From assembly GCF_900116665.1 (NCBI RefSeq), contig NZ_FPBK01000020.1, forward strand, positions 1 to 48,459: a stretch of 48,459 nucleotides of DNA, written 5' to 3'. Position numbers and translations under genes: made by a program. How positions within the stretch are numbered: the stretch's first letter is position 1; each line of letters begins with the position of its first letter. This document shows positions 35,462-44,360 of the stretch, piece after piece. The notes under the pieces were generated by a model that was not told the origin of the DNA, ran no database searches, and was given only the letters and a program-made list of their open reading frames with translations. This DNA is from Pustulibacterium marinum. Its GTDB lineage: Bacteria; Bacteroidota; Bacteroidia; Flavobacteriales; Flavobacteriaceae.

Positions 35462-36403
35462 TTAATTGAACGGAGGTCGTTTTTCCTTGCGATACACACT
35501 CGGAGGCATCTGGTAATGTTCTTTGAAGACTTTGGAAAAGTGAGGAGCGGTTTTGTAGCCTAGTTTTTTAGCAATTTGCTTCATGGACAAATTGGTATCG
35601 GTTAGGTATAGGGCGGCTCTTCTCAAACGGAGTTGTTTTTGGTATTCATGTACGGTGGTATGGTACATTTGTTTGAAATAGCGCTTTAATTTGAATTCAT
35701 TGGTACGTACCAAACGAGCAAGTTCGGTTAAGGAAATCATATGATCTTCCACATGTGCTTTGAGGTAGGTGGCAGCTGCTTCCAGTTTTTTGCGGTCTTC
35801 TGCAGGAATGGAACTGTTGTTGGCAAAAGTAAAGGGATCCCGTGGAAGTAGTACGCTGTCTTTGCGAACTACTTCCATAAAGGTAATCACAAGGAGTGGG
35901 CGTTGCGCTGGGGTGGTCAGCCATTGTAAGGAGCCGGACAGTTTTAGGTGGAGCCCATTCCCGGCACGGAATTCCAGTGGACAAATCAAGATGTCTTGTG
36001 GAGTACTTTTGAGTGCTTCCATGGTTTGTTGATACAATGGGAGACTTTCCGGAAGGAGTAGGTCTTGCAGGTTGGTGCCTATGAAAACTTCTGGGGGATA
36101 GTGTAATAAGGAAGGGATTTGTGAAGTTACCTGTTCTATGTGATGGGATGCATTCAAGATCATGGAACCGATGGCTATCGGGATAAAAGGGCTTTGCGTG
36201 TTTTGGAAAGCATCCCGTTGTACAAAGGCGCGTAATTCTTCATTGAGCATATTGAGTAGCGCACTGATGCCACTTAAGCAGTCTTTTTTGGAAGCTATTT
36301 TCATTTCATACATCAAGTTGCCTTGTATCATTTCCAAAAGCATGGCATGTAATTGCTCCATACGATGCTGGTGTGCTTGATTTTTCATTTTTCTTTTACG
36401 CAT
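35462..36403 (-). CDS. PAS-AraC-type transcriptional regulator
   Basis: This 313-aa protein has an N-terminal helical and PAS-like part (residues about 60-190: SLLHYPPEVFIGTNLQDLL) and a C-terminal AraC domain with two HTH motifs (LTELARLVRTNEFKLKRYF; MKQIAKKLGYKTAPHFSKVF). The start could be the Met at residue 6. It faces left, upstream of the MauE and peptide genes (85-bp gap), and is the likely regulator of this cluster and possibly of the SusCD genes. Confidence 0.85.
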   Translation of the reverse strand: MRKRKMKNQAHQHRMEQLHAMLLEMIQGNLMYEMKIASKKDCLSGISALLNMLNEELRAFVQRDAFQNTQSPFIPIAIGSMILNASHHIEQVTSQIPSLLHYPPEVFIGTNLQDLLLPESLPLYQQTMEALKSTPQDILICPLEFRAGNGLHLKLSGSLQWLTTPAQRPLLVITFMEVVRKDSVLLPRDPFTFANNSSIPAEDRKKLEAAATYLKAHVEDHMISLTELARLVRTNEFKLKRYFKQMYHTTVHEYQKQLRLRRAALYLTDTNLSMKQIAKKLGYKTAPHFSKVFKEHYQMPPSVYRKEKRPPFN

Positions 36404-36470
36404 AGGTTTCCGTATTAAAAAGTGAATACTTTAGTGATACGGGTGAATGGATAGGAAAAAGGGACTGGGA

Positions 36471-36848
36471 TTACCTAAAGGGTTGCAAAAATGCGATGGC
36501 TTCTGCCCGGTTGCAAAAGGTTTGGGTAGGAATGGGGGGAGCGCTTGATAGGGTAAATACTTCGGAAATCGCATGGCTTACCGGCGTTGATACCACCAGT
36601 GCCAAGGCTTTGATCCCTGTAGTCCCTTCTATGGCCATATAATCTCGAACCTCTTTACTGGCTTTAGCGATTCCTGAAATGTCACAATATACCGGCATGA
36701 TGCGATTCATTTGCAAGGTGAGCCGTTGGGATACGACCCACTGCGCAGCACTGAGATTCAGGAGGAGTTTCTTTTGATAGATACAAAAGAGAATACCTTC
36801 CTGAATGTATAGTTCAGCTACAGTATGTTGTGGATTATGTAATGACAT
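36471..36848 (-). CDS. STAS-like small protein
   Basis: This 125-aa protein resembles the STAS-like domain proteins found in Bacteroidota (DUF7793-like): beta-strand VAELYIQEGILFCIYQKK, then MPVYCDISGIAKASKEVRDYM, and ALALVVSTPVSHAISEVF. Such proteins are often adjacent to the aminotransferase-GNAT fusion type seen next door. Its partner is not known. It is transcribed away from the fusion gene, with a 194-bp divergent spacer. Confidence 0.6.
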   Translation of the reverse strand: MSLHNPQHTVAELYIQEGILFCIYQKKLLLNLSAAQWVVSQRLTLQMNRIMPVYCDISGIAKASKEVRDYMAIEGTTGIKALALVVSTPVSHAISEVFTLSSAPPIPTQTFCNRAEAIAFLQPFR

Positions 36849-37042
36849 ATGTAAGATTTGGTTTATAAAATTAAAAAGTTTCTATGAAAAAGTCAATTTT
36901 ACCTATTTTTTTGCAAACAACTCTTACCGAAATGGTATAAAGGTTTACCGATTCGGGATTAATTCTATTTTTTGAAGTCATTTCCCTGTAAATACCCCTA
37001 AATTTTAGCGTTCAAAGTATTAGGAATGTAATCAAGAGGATC
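36849..37042. promoter_or_regulatory. Divergent spacer between the STAS-like and fusion-enzyme genes
   Basis: A 194-bp AT-rich spacer that must hold both promoters. No clear palindrome or consensus pair was found. Confidence 0.3.
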
Positions 37043-39481
37043 ATGGCGAAGGTGAAAAACAATAATTTTTTAGATACGGTACATACGGTATTTTCAGAGG
37101 CGCGTAAGCAAGGTGCCTTGCATTTGTATGCGGAAGATTTGGAGTTGAACGGCGTGACGTTGACGATTGATGGAAAGGAGTTGGTACAATTTGGATCGAC
37201 CGGCTATTTGGGGTTGGAACAGGATCCGCGCTTGAAGGAAGCAGCGATGGCAGCCATTCATCACTATGGAACTCAGTTTCCGTTATCCAAGAGTTATGTG
37301 TCGCATCCACTCTATGAAGAATTGGAAACGTTGGTTACCAAGATGTATGCTTGTCCCATCGTGATTACTAAAAATAGTACCTTAGGACATATGGGCGCCA
37401 TTCCTGCCGTCGTATCGGACAGGGATGCCATTGTTTTAGACCATCAAGTACATTGGAGTGTACAGGCTGCGGCCAAACAGTTGAAGTCTCGGAGTGTTCC
37501 TATCGAAATGATTCGGCACAACCGATTGGATCTATTGGAGGAAAAAATCAAACGGTTGGCTTCCAAAGTGGAAAAGATTTGGTTCATGGCGGATGGGATT
37601 TATTCCATGTTTGGGGATCAAGTACCGATGGAAGCCTTGACGGAACTGATGCAGCGCTATCCGTCTTTGCATGTGTATGTGGATGATGTGCATGGCATGA
37701 GTTGGAAAGGGCCGAACGGAACCGGGTTTATACGAGAACAGTTAGGAACGTTACCGGATCGGGTGGTGTTGACAGGGACTTTAGGGAAAACGTTTGGTGC
37801 TGGAGGTGCTGTCATTGCTTGTCAGGATTCCGAATTGCAACAGAAAATAAAAACCTTTGGAGGACCGCTTACGTTCTCAGTGCAATTGGAACCGGCAACC
37901 GTAGGAGCAGCTATTGCTTCGGCAAAGATTCATTTGAGTGCTGAAATTTATCAGTTACAGCAAGCATTACAAGCCAACATTCAATATTTGTATAAGCTCT
38001 TGATGGCCACGGATATCCCTTTGGTGGCCCATCATCAAACGCCCATTTTTTATATAGCTGCAGGCATGCCTATTATGGGATATGAACTGATTCGACGTAT
38101 GAAAGAAGACGGGTTTTATATCAATATTGGTATTTTTCCTGGGGTACCGATCAAACAGACAGGATTGCGCATCACGGTTTCTCGATTGCATACCAAAGCG
38201 CAGTTGAAAGCATTGGTGGAAGCTTTGGAATACCATTATCCTTTGGCGTTAACTGCTACCGGAGTGACGCAAAATGAAGTGCGCAGCTTATTTCAAATGC
38301 CTTTACTAAAAAATACCGTTAAGAAGGAGGTAAACCCCGACCAGGTGGGGTTACAGGTGACCGTAGTAAATTCCATTTGTAAAGTGGCTCCTGATCTATG
38401 GAATACGACCATGGGAAAACGTAATGTATTTGATTGGCAAGGCATGCAATTTTTAGAGGAAGTGTTTTCAGGTAATAAGCGCCAAGAGCACAATTGGTCG
38501 TTTCAGTATGTGTTAATAACGGATTCGGAAAACGTTCCTGTGTTGGTCACGTTCTTATCCAAGGCACTTTGGAAGGAGGATATGTTATCGCCGGCCTCGG
38601 TATCGGAACGGGTGGAACTGAAACGGTTGGGGGATCCGTATCTGATGACTTCACAGGTGGTTTCCATGGGATGTCCGTTTACCGAAGGAGCGCATTATTA
38701 CCTACATCATCACCATCCGAAGCTCATGGAAGCTTGGAAGCAGTGTTTGCGTGTGGTCTCCCAATGGAGCGAAGAAGCGGCGTGTCGTATGGTGGTTTTA
38801 CGGGATTTTGATACCGATACGGTGTATCAGGAGTATTTGTTACAACAAGGGTTTGTTCCCATAGCGATGCCGGAATCTACTACGATCACACTGAATGTAG
38901 GGGAGACGTTACAGGCGTATTTTGAACGGTTATCGTATCGATCTCGGAAGCATTTTCGTAAGGACATTGTGCCGTTTTGTGAGCATTTTGAAGTGTTGGT
39001 ACAGGAGCGTTTGGATGAAAAGGAACAGGCGATCGCCTCGGCCTTACTGGAAGCTGTTCGGAAGCGAAATGTAGGGCTGAATACCTTCTCGTTTCCTGAG
39101 CCATTGATCCCTGGCATGAATGCACATCCCCATTGGGAGTTTATTACATTACGGTTACTTCCAAAATATCATGAAGGAGACCAAGGGTTATTGGTAGGCG
39201 TGATGTTTGCGTATAAGAATCAACAACATACCTATACTCCGGCTTTTATAGGCATGGATTATGCCTATACGGAAGCACATCAAATTTACCGTCAATTGTT
39301 GTTTCAAACCATTGTACGAGCGCACGCCTTGGGATGTCGGCAAATTGATTTTGGATTGACAGCCGGCTTTGAAAAGAAGAAATTGGGAGCTCGCATTCGA
39401 GCGCAACTGGCATTTGTACAGACCAAAGATAATTTTATAGTGGATTGGCTAGAATTGATGCAGCAAAATACCCTGCTGTAA
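37043..39481 (+). CDS. Alpha-oxoamine synthase-like PLP enzyme fused to a GNAT domain
   Basis: This 812-aa protein has an N-terminal fold-type I PLP domain (about residues 1-405) like 8-amino-7-oxononanoate or serine palmitoyl synthases: Asp214 and His217 in YVDDVHGMS and the PLP lysine Lys249 in TGTLGKTFGAGGA. The C-terminal part (about 430-812) is a GNAT-like acyltransferase (YRSRKHFRKDIVPF, QIDFGLTAGFEKKKLGARI). The pair could make and then N-acylate an amino-ketone lipid or signal. It lies on a mobile element beside an STAS-like gene and an RteC-domain gene. Substrates cannot be deduced. Confidence 0.8.
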   Translation: MAKVKNNNFLDTVHTVFSEARKQGALHLYAEDLELNGVTLTIDGKELVQFGSTGYLGLEQDPRLKEAAMAAIHHYGTQFPLSKSYVSHPLYEELETLVTKMYACPIVITKNSTLGHMGAIPAVVSDRDAIVLDHQVHWSVQAAAKQLKSRSVPIEMIRHNRLDLLEEKIKRLASKVEKIWFMADGIYSMFGDQVPMEALTELMQRYPSLHVYVDDVHGMSWKGPNGTGFIREQLGTLPDRVVLTGTLGKTFGAGGAVIACQDSELQQKIKTFGGPLTFSVQLEPATVGAAIASAKIHLSAEIYQLQQALQANIQYLYKLLMATDIPLVAHHQTPIFYIAAGMPIMGYELIRRMKEDGFYINIGIFPGVPIKQTGLRITVSRLHTKAQLKALVEALEYHYPLALTATGVTQNEVRSLFQMPLLKNTVKKEVNPDQVGLQVTVVNSICKVAPDLWNTTMGKRNVFDWQGMQFLEEVFSGNKRQEHNWSFQYVLITDSENVPVLVTFLSKALWKEDMLSPASVSERVELKRLGDPYLMTSQVVSMGCPFTEGAHYYLHHHHPKLMEAWKQCLRVVSQWSEEAACRMVVLRDFDTDTVYQEYLLQQGFVPIAMPESTTITLNVGETLQAYFERLSYRSRKHFRKDIVPFCEHFEVLVQERLDEKEQAIASALLEAVRKRNVGLNTFSFPEPLIPGMNAHPHWEFITLRLLPKYHEGDQGLLVGVMFAYKNQQHTYTPAFIGMDYAYTEAHQIYRQLLFQTIVRAHALGCRQIDFGLTAGFEKKKLGARIRAQLAFVQTKDNFIVDWLELMQQNTLL

Positions 39482-39522
39482 TCAGTAAGTACGAATGTTG
39501 AATCCAGTAGCCATGATGATGT

Positions 39523-40365
39523 ATGAAGAAGCGATGCCAAGAAATATTACACCAATTTTATACCCAATTAGATGGAATTGTACAGACGGAGTTGATTGCC
39601 TTAGAACAAACGCAACCGGGAATTGAGTTATGTCATCATACGTTATGGGAACTCCGGCAATTACTTATGTTGTACCCGAAATTGTCTCAAGAAGATGAAA
39701 TCTACTTTTTTAAGCATATCAAACCCCAACCCTTACAGCATTTGATCTACTTCTATGAAGTACGCAATTGTTATTTGCAATTGCCGAAAGGGGCGGTCAA
39801 ACGTCAATTGGATTTTTTAAAATTTCGATTGTTAGGCATTTCGGAGTCTATGAGTATGCACCGTGATTTTCTATTTTACATGGAACAGCAATGTACCTTT
39901 CAGGATCAGCTGTATTTTGTACGGAAACCAAAGGTCGTCATGCCGCTCATACCGGAGTTGATGTTTTATGTGGACCCTGATTTTGCAAGTTCTCATGATG
40001 TGTTGTGGGCACGATTGCTAGCCAAACAAAAGGAAATGTCTTTTTTACAACAGTTGAAACAGCGTCTCAAACAACAACAGTATCCTACAACTTCCGCTAT
40101 TCACCTTCCGGAACTGCATTGGACGGCTTCCAAAACGGCTTTGGTAGAACTTATTTATGCACTGTACAATGCCCATGCGATTAACGATGGGGAAGAGGAC
40201 ATTGCTAAAATTGCTGCCGGTTTTGAGGTGTTGTTTGATGTAAAACTGGAAAATGTCTATAAAACGTATGCAGAAATTAAAGAGCGTAAAGGCAAACGCG
40301 CTCGTTTTGTCCGAAAACTTTGGGAAGGATTTATTAAAAAAATGGAGGAGGAAGATGGGTTTTGA
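39523..40365 (+). CDS. RteC-domain protein
   Basis: This 280-aa protein matches the RteC family, which in Bacteroides CTnDOT controls tetracycline-dependent excision. It shows the family's alpha-helical N-terminus (YFYEVRNCYLQLP), the central RKPKVVMPLIPELMFYVDPDF region, and the C-terminal winged-helix part (LHWTASKTALVELIYALYNA, and DVKLENVYKTYAEIKERKG). It is 41 bp after the fusion-enzyme gene and is followed by a strong terminator. Confidence 0.82.
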   Translation: MKKRCQEILHQFYTQLDGIVQTELIALEQTQPGIELCHHTLWELRQLLMLYPKLSQEDEIYFFKHIKPQPLQHLIYFYEVRNCYLQLPKGAVKRQLDFLKFRLLGISESMSMHRDFLFYMEQQCTFQDQLYFVRKPKVVMPLIPELMFYVDPDFASSHDVLWARLLAKQKEMSFLQQLKQRLKQQQYPTTSAIHLPELHWTASKTALVELIYALYNAHAINDGEEDIAKIAAGFEVLFDVKLENVYKTYAEIKERKGKRARFVRKLWEGFIKKMEEEDGF

Positions 40366-40459
40366 CACCAACTTCATAGTTAAGTTGTTTTTAATTGTTT
40401 TTTTTGAGGTTTAGGCTGGTTGTCTTTCGTTGTGAACCCTTGTCATCACTACATTTTTT

Positions 40460-40609
40460 TTCCCAGCTGGGAAAGACCTACGAAAACTAAAAATGTACAT
40501 GTTAAGTTAGCAAAATCGCAATCTTAAGATAGGATTTGCGATTTTTTAATGCTTTTCGATACCGTGAGGTACGAAGTTGTAAATGTTAAATGTTTTTCCC
40601 AGCTGGGAA
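40460..40609. promoter_or_regulatory. Paired 14-bp palindromes between rteC-like and HTH genes
   Basis: Two identical palindromes TTCCCAGCTGGGAA lie at 40460-40473 and 40596-40609. Their spacing of 136 bp is close to 13 helical turns, which would allow DNA looping. They flank a terminator. They are likely binding sites for a dimeric regulator, such as the adjacent excisionase-like protein or the RteC-domain protein. Confidence 0.5.
40512..40547 (+). terminator. Rho-independent terminator after the RteC-domain gene
   Basis: The stem AAAATCGCAA/TTGCGATTTT (40512-40521 and 40536-40545), with a 14-nt loop, ends in a run of six T. It sits between the two palindromes. Confidence 0.75.
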
Positions 40610-40735
40610 CGCATAGGGAAAGAATGTGAATGGGTTTGTGCAGCTTTGTCTTGAAAGTCAAATCTATGGGCAATGCCTTCCCTTTTAAAAAGACGTAACC
40701 TGGGAAGGTGTTGCTTTTTTAAAACATGTATTCGT

Positions 40736-41026
40736 ATGGCAGCAACCATTATTACGACAGATGAGCTTCGTGAATTTAAACTAGAATTACTAGAAGCCTT
40801 TAAAGAACTTTTAGCACAGCAGGGTGCTATGCAACAGAAAAGATGGATGAAATCCAAAGAGGTCCGAGACCTGTTAGGGATTTCTCCGGGAACTTTACAA
40901 AACCTACGCGTGAATGGCACCTTACCGTTTTCGAAAGTGGGTGGGGTCTTGTATTATCAGTATCAGGATGTGATGCAGGTATTGGAGCAGAACCGTGTTG
41001 ATTCATATGTGGTATGCAAGAGGTAA
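40736..41026 (+). CDS. Excisionase-like helix-turn-helix protein
   Basis: This 96-aa protein has a MerR/excisionase-type winged HTH: WMKSKEVRDLLGISPGTLQN, then LRVNGTLPFSKVGGVLYYQY. I chose the ATG at 40736 (MAATIITTDELREF) over the upstream 40673 frame start because the conserved helical part begins there. Such small proteins on Bacteroidota elements act in excision or in control of transfer genes. A 7-bp hairpin CCTTCCC/GGGAAGG lies in its leader. It overlaps the next gene by 13 nt. Confidence 0.82.
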   Translation: MAATIITTDELREFKLELLEAFKELLAQQGAMQQKRWMKSKEVRDLLGISPGTLQNLRVNGTLPFSKVGGVLYYQYQDVMQVLEQNRVDSYVVCKR

Positions 41027-41592
41027 ATTACATTCATCACTTAAATGAGGTTCTGGAATTGTTTTCAAGGGATGGACGATTAAACCCTTCTCATGTGAGT
41101 TTGTATATGGCACTCTTCCGATTCTGGAACCTCAATTATTTTAGACCTTCTTTTTTTATTCAAAGAGAGGAGGTTATGGAATTGGCAAAACTCGGATCGA
41201 AATCAACCTATCATCGGTGTTTAACGGATCTGAGTAACTGGAGTTATATTCTGTATGAACCCTCCCATAATCCGTTTAAAGGAAGTCGGGTGCATATGTT
41301 TGAATTTGATGTAGCAAAGGAGCGGGAGAACTGTCCCAAATCCGAGACAACCGGTGGACAAGAAGTGGACTCAGACTGTCCCGAATCAGAGACAAGTACT
41401 GGACAAGCGTTGGTATCTATAAACAAACCTATTCAAACAGTAACAAACAAAAAAAACAGTAACAAACCTAAAAATTGTAAAAATCAAAAAAAATGGAATG
41501 CTGGTGAAAAGAAAAACAAACAAAAAGGAAGTGTCCCATATACGGACAACCTCCATACCTGTAACGATAAAAATTATGATGAACCGCTATGA
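41014..41592 (+). CDS. Winged-helix mobile-element protein, replication-associated
   Basis: This 192-aa protein has an N-terminal winged-helix region (about residues 1-95: LYMALFRFWNLNYFRPSFFI, then IQREEVMELAKLGSKSTYHRC) like those of DnaD-type proteins. The C-terminal tail is low-complexity and Lys/Asn-rich and contains two near repeats (CPKSETTGGQ and CPESETSTGQ). It is coupled to the downstream ATPase by a 4-nt overlap, so it may load or guide that ATPase at an element origin. Confidence 0.68.
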   Translation: MQEVNYIHHLNEVLELFSRDGRLNPSHVSLYMALFRFWNLNYFRPSFFIQREEVMELAKLGSKSTYHRCLTDLSNWSYILYEPSHNPFKGSRVHMFEFDVAKERENCPKSETTGGQEVDSDCPESETSTGQALVSINKPIQTVTNKKNSNKPKNCKNQKKWNAGEKKNKQKGSVPYTDNLHTCNDKNYDEPL

Positions 41593-42251
41593 AAGACTAT
41601 GCACCACATATCATCAAGGAAGGGAACCTGGAATTTCATTTAGGAAGGTTGGAGGGAAGTCGTGTGAACTATGATTTTGAAAAGATCTGGCAATATTTGC
41701 TGGTTAAAGGAAAAATGCTGTTTGGGGAGCGTTTTCATTTGTATGAGGTGGACAGGGAAGTGATTTATAAACTGTGTCTGTACATGATTAAAGATGCAGC
41801 GAGTTGTAAAAAAGTGGGACTCGATGTAAACAAAGGGATTTTGCTCACCGGGCCTGTGGGGTGTGGAAAGACATCCCTCATGCGATTGGTAAAACACATT
41901 GTACCGCATGTCCGCTCGTATGAAGTGATCCCCACCCGAAACATTGTCTTTGCGTTTAATCACATTGGGTATGATACCATACAGCAGTTTGGAAATAGTA
42001 AGTTCTTTTGTTTGGATGATTTAGGAGTAGAGCCTACTGGACGGTATTTTGGCAAGGATTGCAATGTAATTGGAGAGGTGTTGTTGTCCCGATATGAGTT
42101 GTTTTTAAATCATCAGGTGCGGACGCATGCTACTACGAATTTGAATGCAAAAGAATTGGAAGTACATTATGGGAATCGGGTACGCAGTCGGATGCGACAG
42201 CTTTTTAACCTGGTGGCTTTTGATAAGAAGAGTCGGGATAAGCGGAGGTGA
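41589..42251 (+). CDS. DnaC/IstB-like AAA+ ATPase
   Basis: This 220-aa protein has Walker A GPVGCGKTS (about residues 88-96) and Walker B FFCLDDLG (about 138-145), with the arginine-rich C-terminus (GNRVRSRMRQLFNLVAFD) of helicase-loader or IstB-type ATPases. It probably serves replication or transfer of the mobile element with the winged-helix partner immediately upstream. Confidence 0.8.
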   Translation: MKDYAPHIIKEGNLEFHLGRLEGSRVNYDFEKIWQYLLVKGKMLFGERFHLYEVDREVIYKLCLYMIKDAASCKKVGLDVNKGILLTGPVGCGKTSLMRLVKHIVPHVRSYEVIPTRNIVFAFNHIGYDTIQQFGNSKFFCLDDLGVEPTGRYFGKDCNVIGEVLLSRYELFLNHQVRTHATTNLNAKELEVHYGNRVRSRMRQLFNLVAFDKKSRDKRR

Positions 42252-42332
42252 GATAAAGTATTATTGAACATGAGAAATGGTATCTTTTGAAATTCCCGTT
42301 TCTTTCCCGATTTGTGTTTTATCTTTACCGGT

Positions 42333-43010
42333 ATGAAGATATTGGTGATAGAAGATGAGCCGCAATTATTGCAAAGTATTCAGGAATCTTTGGAAAAGGA
42401 ACAGTATGTAGTAGCCACTGCAAGTGATTATCCGGAAGCGTTGGAAAAAGTTTTTGTGTATACCTATGACTGCATTCTATTGGATATTATGCTGCCTCAT
42501 GGCAATGGACTTACCTTGTTAGAAGAGCTTAAAAAAGCCGGAAAAAGTGAAAATGTAATTATCATATCAGCTAAGGATGCTTTGGAGGATAAACTCAGTG
42601 GTTTGGCTTTGGGAGCTGATGATTACCTAACCAAACCCTTTCATTTAGCAGAACTCAATGCCCGAGTAAAAGCCGTATTACGCCGCAAAGAGCAACAGGG
42701 AAAGCAATTGGTGAGCGTAGCGAATACTTCGCTGGATTTGGAAGAACGCTTATGTTGGGTTCATGAGCAGCTATTGGAGCTAAACCGTAAAGAATTTGAT
42801 GTATTGCATTATTTTCTACTGAACAAAAACAGACTTATAAGTAAAACAGCATTGGCAGAACATGTTTGGGGAGATCATGCTGATCAATCGGATAATTTTG
42901 ATTTTGTGTATTACCAAATAAAGAATTTGCGTAAGAAACTACAAGAGGCTGGTGCGGATATACTCATTACCGCCGTATATGGCATTGGGTACAAACTTGT
43001 GATATCATGA
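42333..43010 (+). CDS. OmpR-family response regulator
   Basis: This protein of about 225 aa has a receiver domain (EDE at 7-9, phospho-acceptor Asp51 in LLDIMLPHG, Lys in TKPF) and a winged-helix DNA-binding domain ending GIGYKL. The ATG at 42333 is preferred over a TTG at 42312 because MKILVIEDE is the conserved family start. It overlaps its kinase by 4 nt. Together with the PepSY-like and porin genes downstream it forms a probable envelope-stress or metal/phosphate-responsive set. Confidence 0.92.
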   Translation: MKILVIEDEPQLLQSIQESLEKEQYVVATASDYPEALEKVFVYTYDCILLDIMLPHGNGLTLLEELKKAGKSENVIIISAKDALEDKLSGLALGADDYLTKPFHLAELNARVKAVLRRKEQQGKQLVSVANTSLDLEERLCWVHEQLLELNRKEFDVLHYFLLNKNRLISKTALAEHVWGDHADQSDNFDFVYYQIKNLRKKLQEAGADILITAVYGIGYKLVIS

Positions 43011-44284
43011 AGTTACTTAACCGTTCCATTACGTATGTATCCATTTCTATTTTTGGAATTGTCACCATATGGGCAGTTGTTTTTTACATCAACATGCTGA
43101 ATGAAATTAAAAGCAGTATTGATGAGGGATTGGAAAATTACAAGCGTTTGATTATTGAGAATGCCACCCAAGATTCATCCTTATTGAAAAAAAAGTATTT
43201 TGATGAAAGTTTCTTTACCATAACCCCCATCAGTAAAGAAAAAGCATTGGCTTTTAAAGATACCTATGTAGATACTATTTTACTCATGCAGGATGCAGAT
43301 GACCAGGCTCCTGAAGAAGAACCTGTACGTATGCTTACCACAGCATTTGAAATCGATGGAGGGTATTATGAGTTAAAAGTAGCCAACTCTATGGTGGAAG
43401 AAGATGATTTGATTGATGAACTCTTTTGGGATGTGATCTGGCTGTATGTTATCTTAATCATCGGAATTGTCATCATCAACAATGTAGTATTGAAAAAACT
43501 GTGGCATCCCTTTTATCAAATGTTACAGCACCTAAGAAACTTTCGGTTGGATAAAACCGCCACAATTCCTCAAGTGAGTACAAAAACACAGGAGTTTCAG
43601 GAACTACAATCCGCCTTACAGCTTATGCTACAGCAAAGTGTACGTACTTTTGAACAACAAAAGGAGTTTATAGGGAATGCTTCGCATGAATTGCAAACAC
43701 CTTTAGCCATCGTCTTGCATAAACTAGAGTTGTTGATTGAAACCGATTCTTTATCGGAGTTACAGGCAGCACACATCTCGGAAATCTATGAGACCATTCA
43801 ACGGCTTACCCGATTAAACAGATCCTTACTATTACTGACCAAGATTGAAAATAAGCAGTTTGTAACACCCGTTCAGCTAGCTTTTAATAAGTTGGTTAAA
43901 GCAAGTTTACAGGATTTTGAGGACATGATTGCCTTTAAAAAGCTTGATGTTGTGCTGGAAGAAGAGGCAGAAATTCTCGTAGCGATGGATGAAAATCTAG
44001 CCCATATCTTCGTGTCTAACCTGCTTAGAAATGCTATTTTTCATAATAGTGAAGGAGGGAAGCTTTACATAACTATCAATCCACATAGTGTTACCATTGC
44101 GAATACAGGTTCCGATGCACCGTTAGATGAAGAACACATATTTACCCGCTTTTACAAAGGGAATCCCCAAATCAAGCATACCGGGTTAGGGCTGTCTATT
44201 GTAAAAGCTATTTTGGAAAGCTATGGCTATTCAATCGAGTATACTTACCAAGATACCTTACACTGTTTTACTTTTAGATTTTAA
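43007..44284 (+). CDS. Sensor histidine kinase
   Basis: This 425-aa membrane kinase has transmembrane helices at about residues 9-30 and 142-162, a periplasmic sensor of about 110 residues rich in Asp and Glu (AEEDDLIDE-like acidic stretches around 95-140), HisKA with His227 (SHELQTP) and a HATPase_c domain with FVSNLLRNAIFHN and GLGLSIV. The acidic sensor might bind a cation, but no specific ligand can be assigned. Confidence 0.9.
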   Translation: MKLLNRSITYVSISIFGIVTIWAVVFYINMLNEIKSSIDEGLENYKRLIIENATQDSSLLKKKYFDESFFTITPISKEKALAFKDTYVDTILLMQDADDQAPEEEPVRMLTTAFEIDGGYYELKVANSMVEEDDLIDELFWDVIWLYVILIIGIVIINNVVLKKLWHPFYQMLQHLRNFRLDKTATIPQVSTKTQEFQELQSALQLMLQQSVRTFEQQKEFIGNASHELQTPLAIVLHKLELLIETDSLSELQAAHISEIYETIQRLTRLNRSLLLLTKIENKQFVTPVQLAFNKLVKASLQDFEDMIAFKKLDVVLEEEAEILVAMDENLAHIFVSNLLRNAIFHNSEGGKLYITINPHSVTIANTGSDAPLDEEHIFTRFYKGNPQIKHTGLGLSIVKAILESYGYSIEYTYQDTLHCFTFRF

Positions 44285-44360
44285 CCTTTCTTTTAGATCA
44301 GATTCCCAATTGTTTCCCATTTTAGGTGGTTGCTTTGTCTTATAAATTAATACAATAGAT

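Larger units (their letters stand above)
7750..42251. mobile_element. Probable mobilizable integrative element (approximate extent)
   Basis: A set of typical Bacteroidota mobile-element genes brackets this interval: ssb, short radC, bfmA, mobB and mobC on the left, and an RteC-domain protein, an excisionase-like HTH, a winged-helix protein and a DnaC-like ATPase on the right. Between them lie cargo blocks (Dnd-type defence island, SusCD cluster). No integrase and no type IV secretion genes are in the window, so it would need a helper or further genes outside. Borders are inferred from gene content, not from repeats. Confidence 0.4.

Noticed and set aside
40045-40377. 110-aa minus-strand frame over the RteC-domain gene
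   Set aside because: Shadow of the real gene with no motif.
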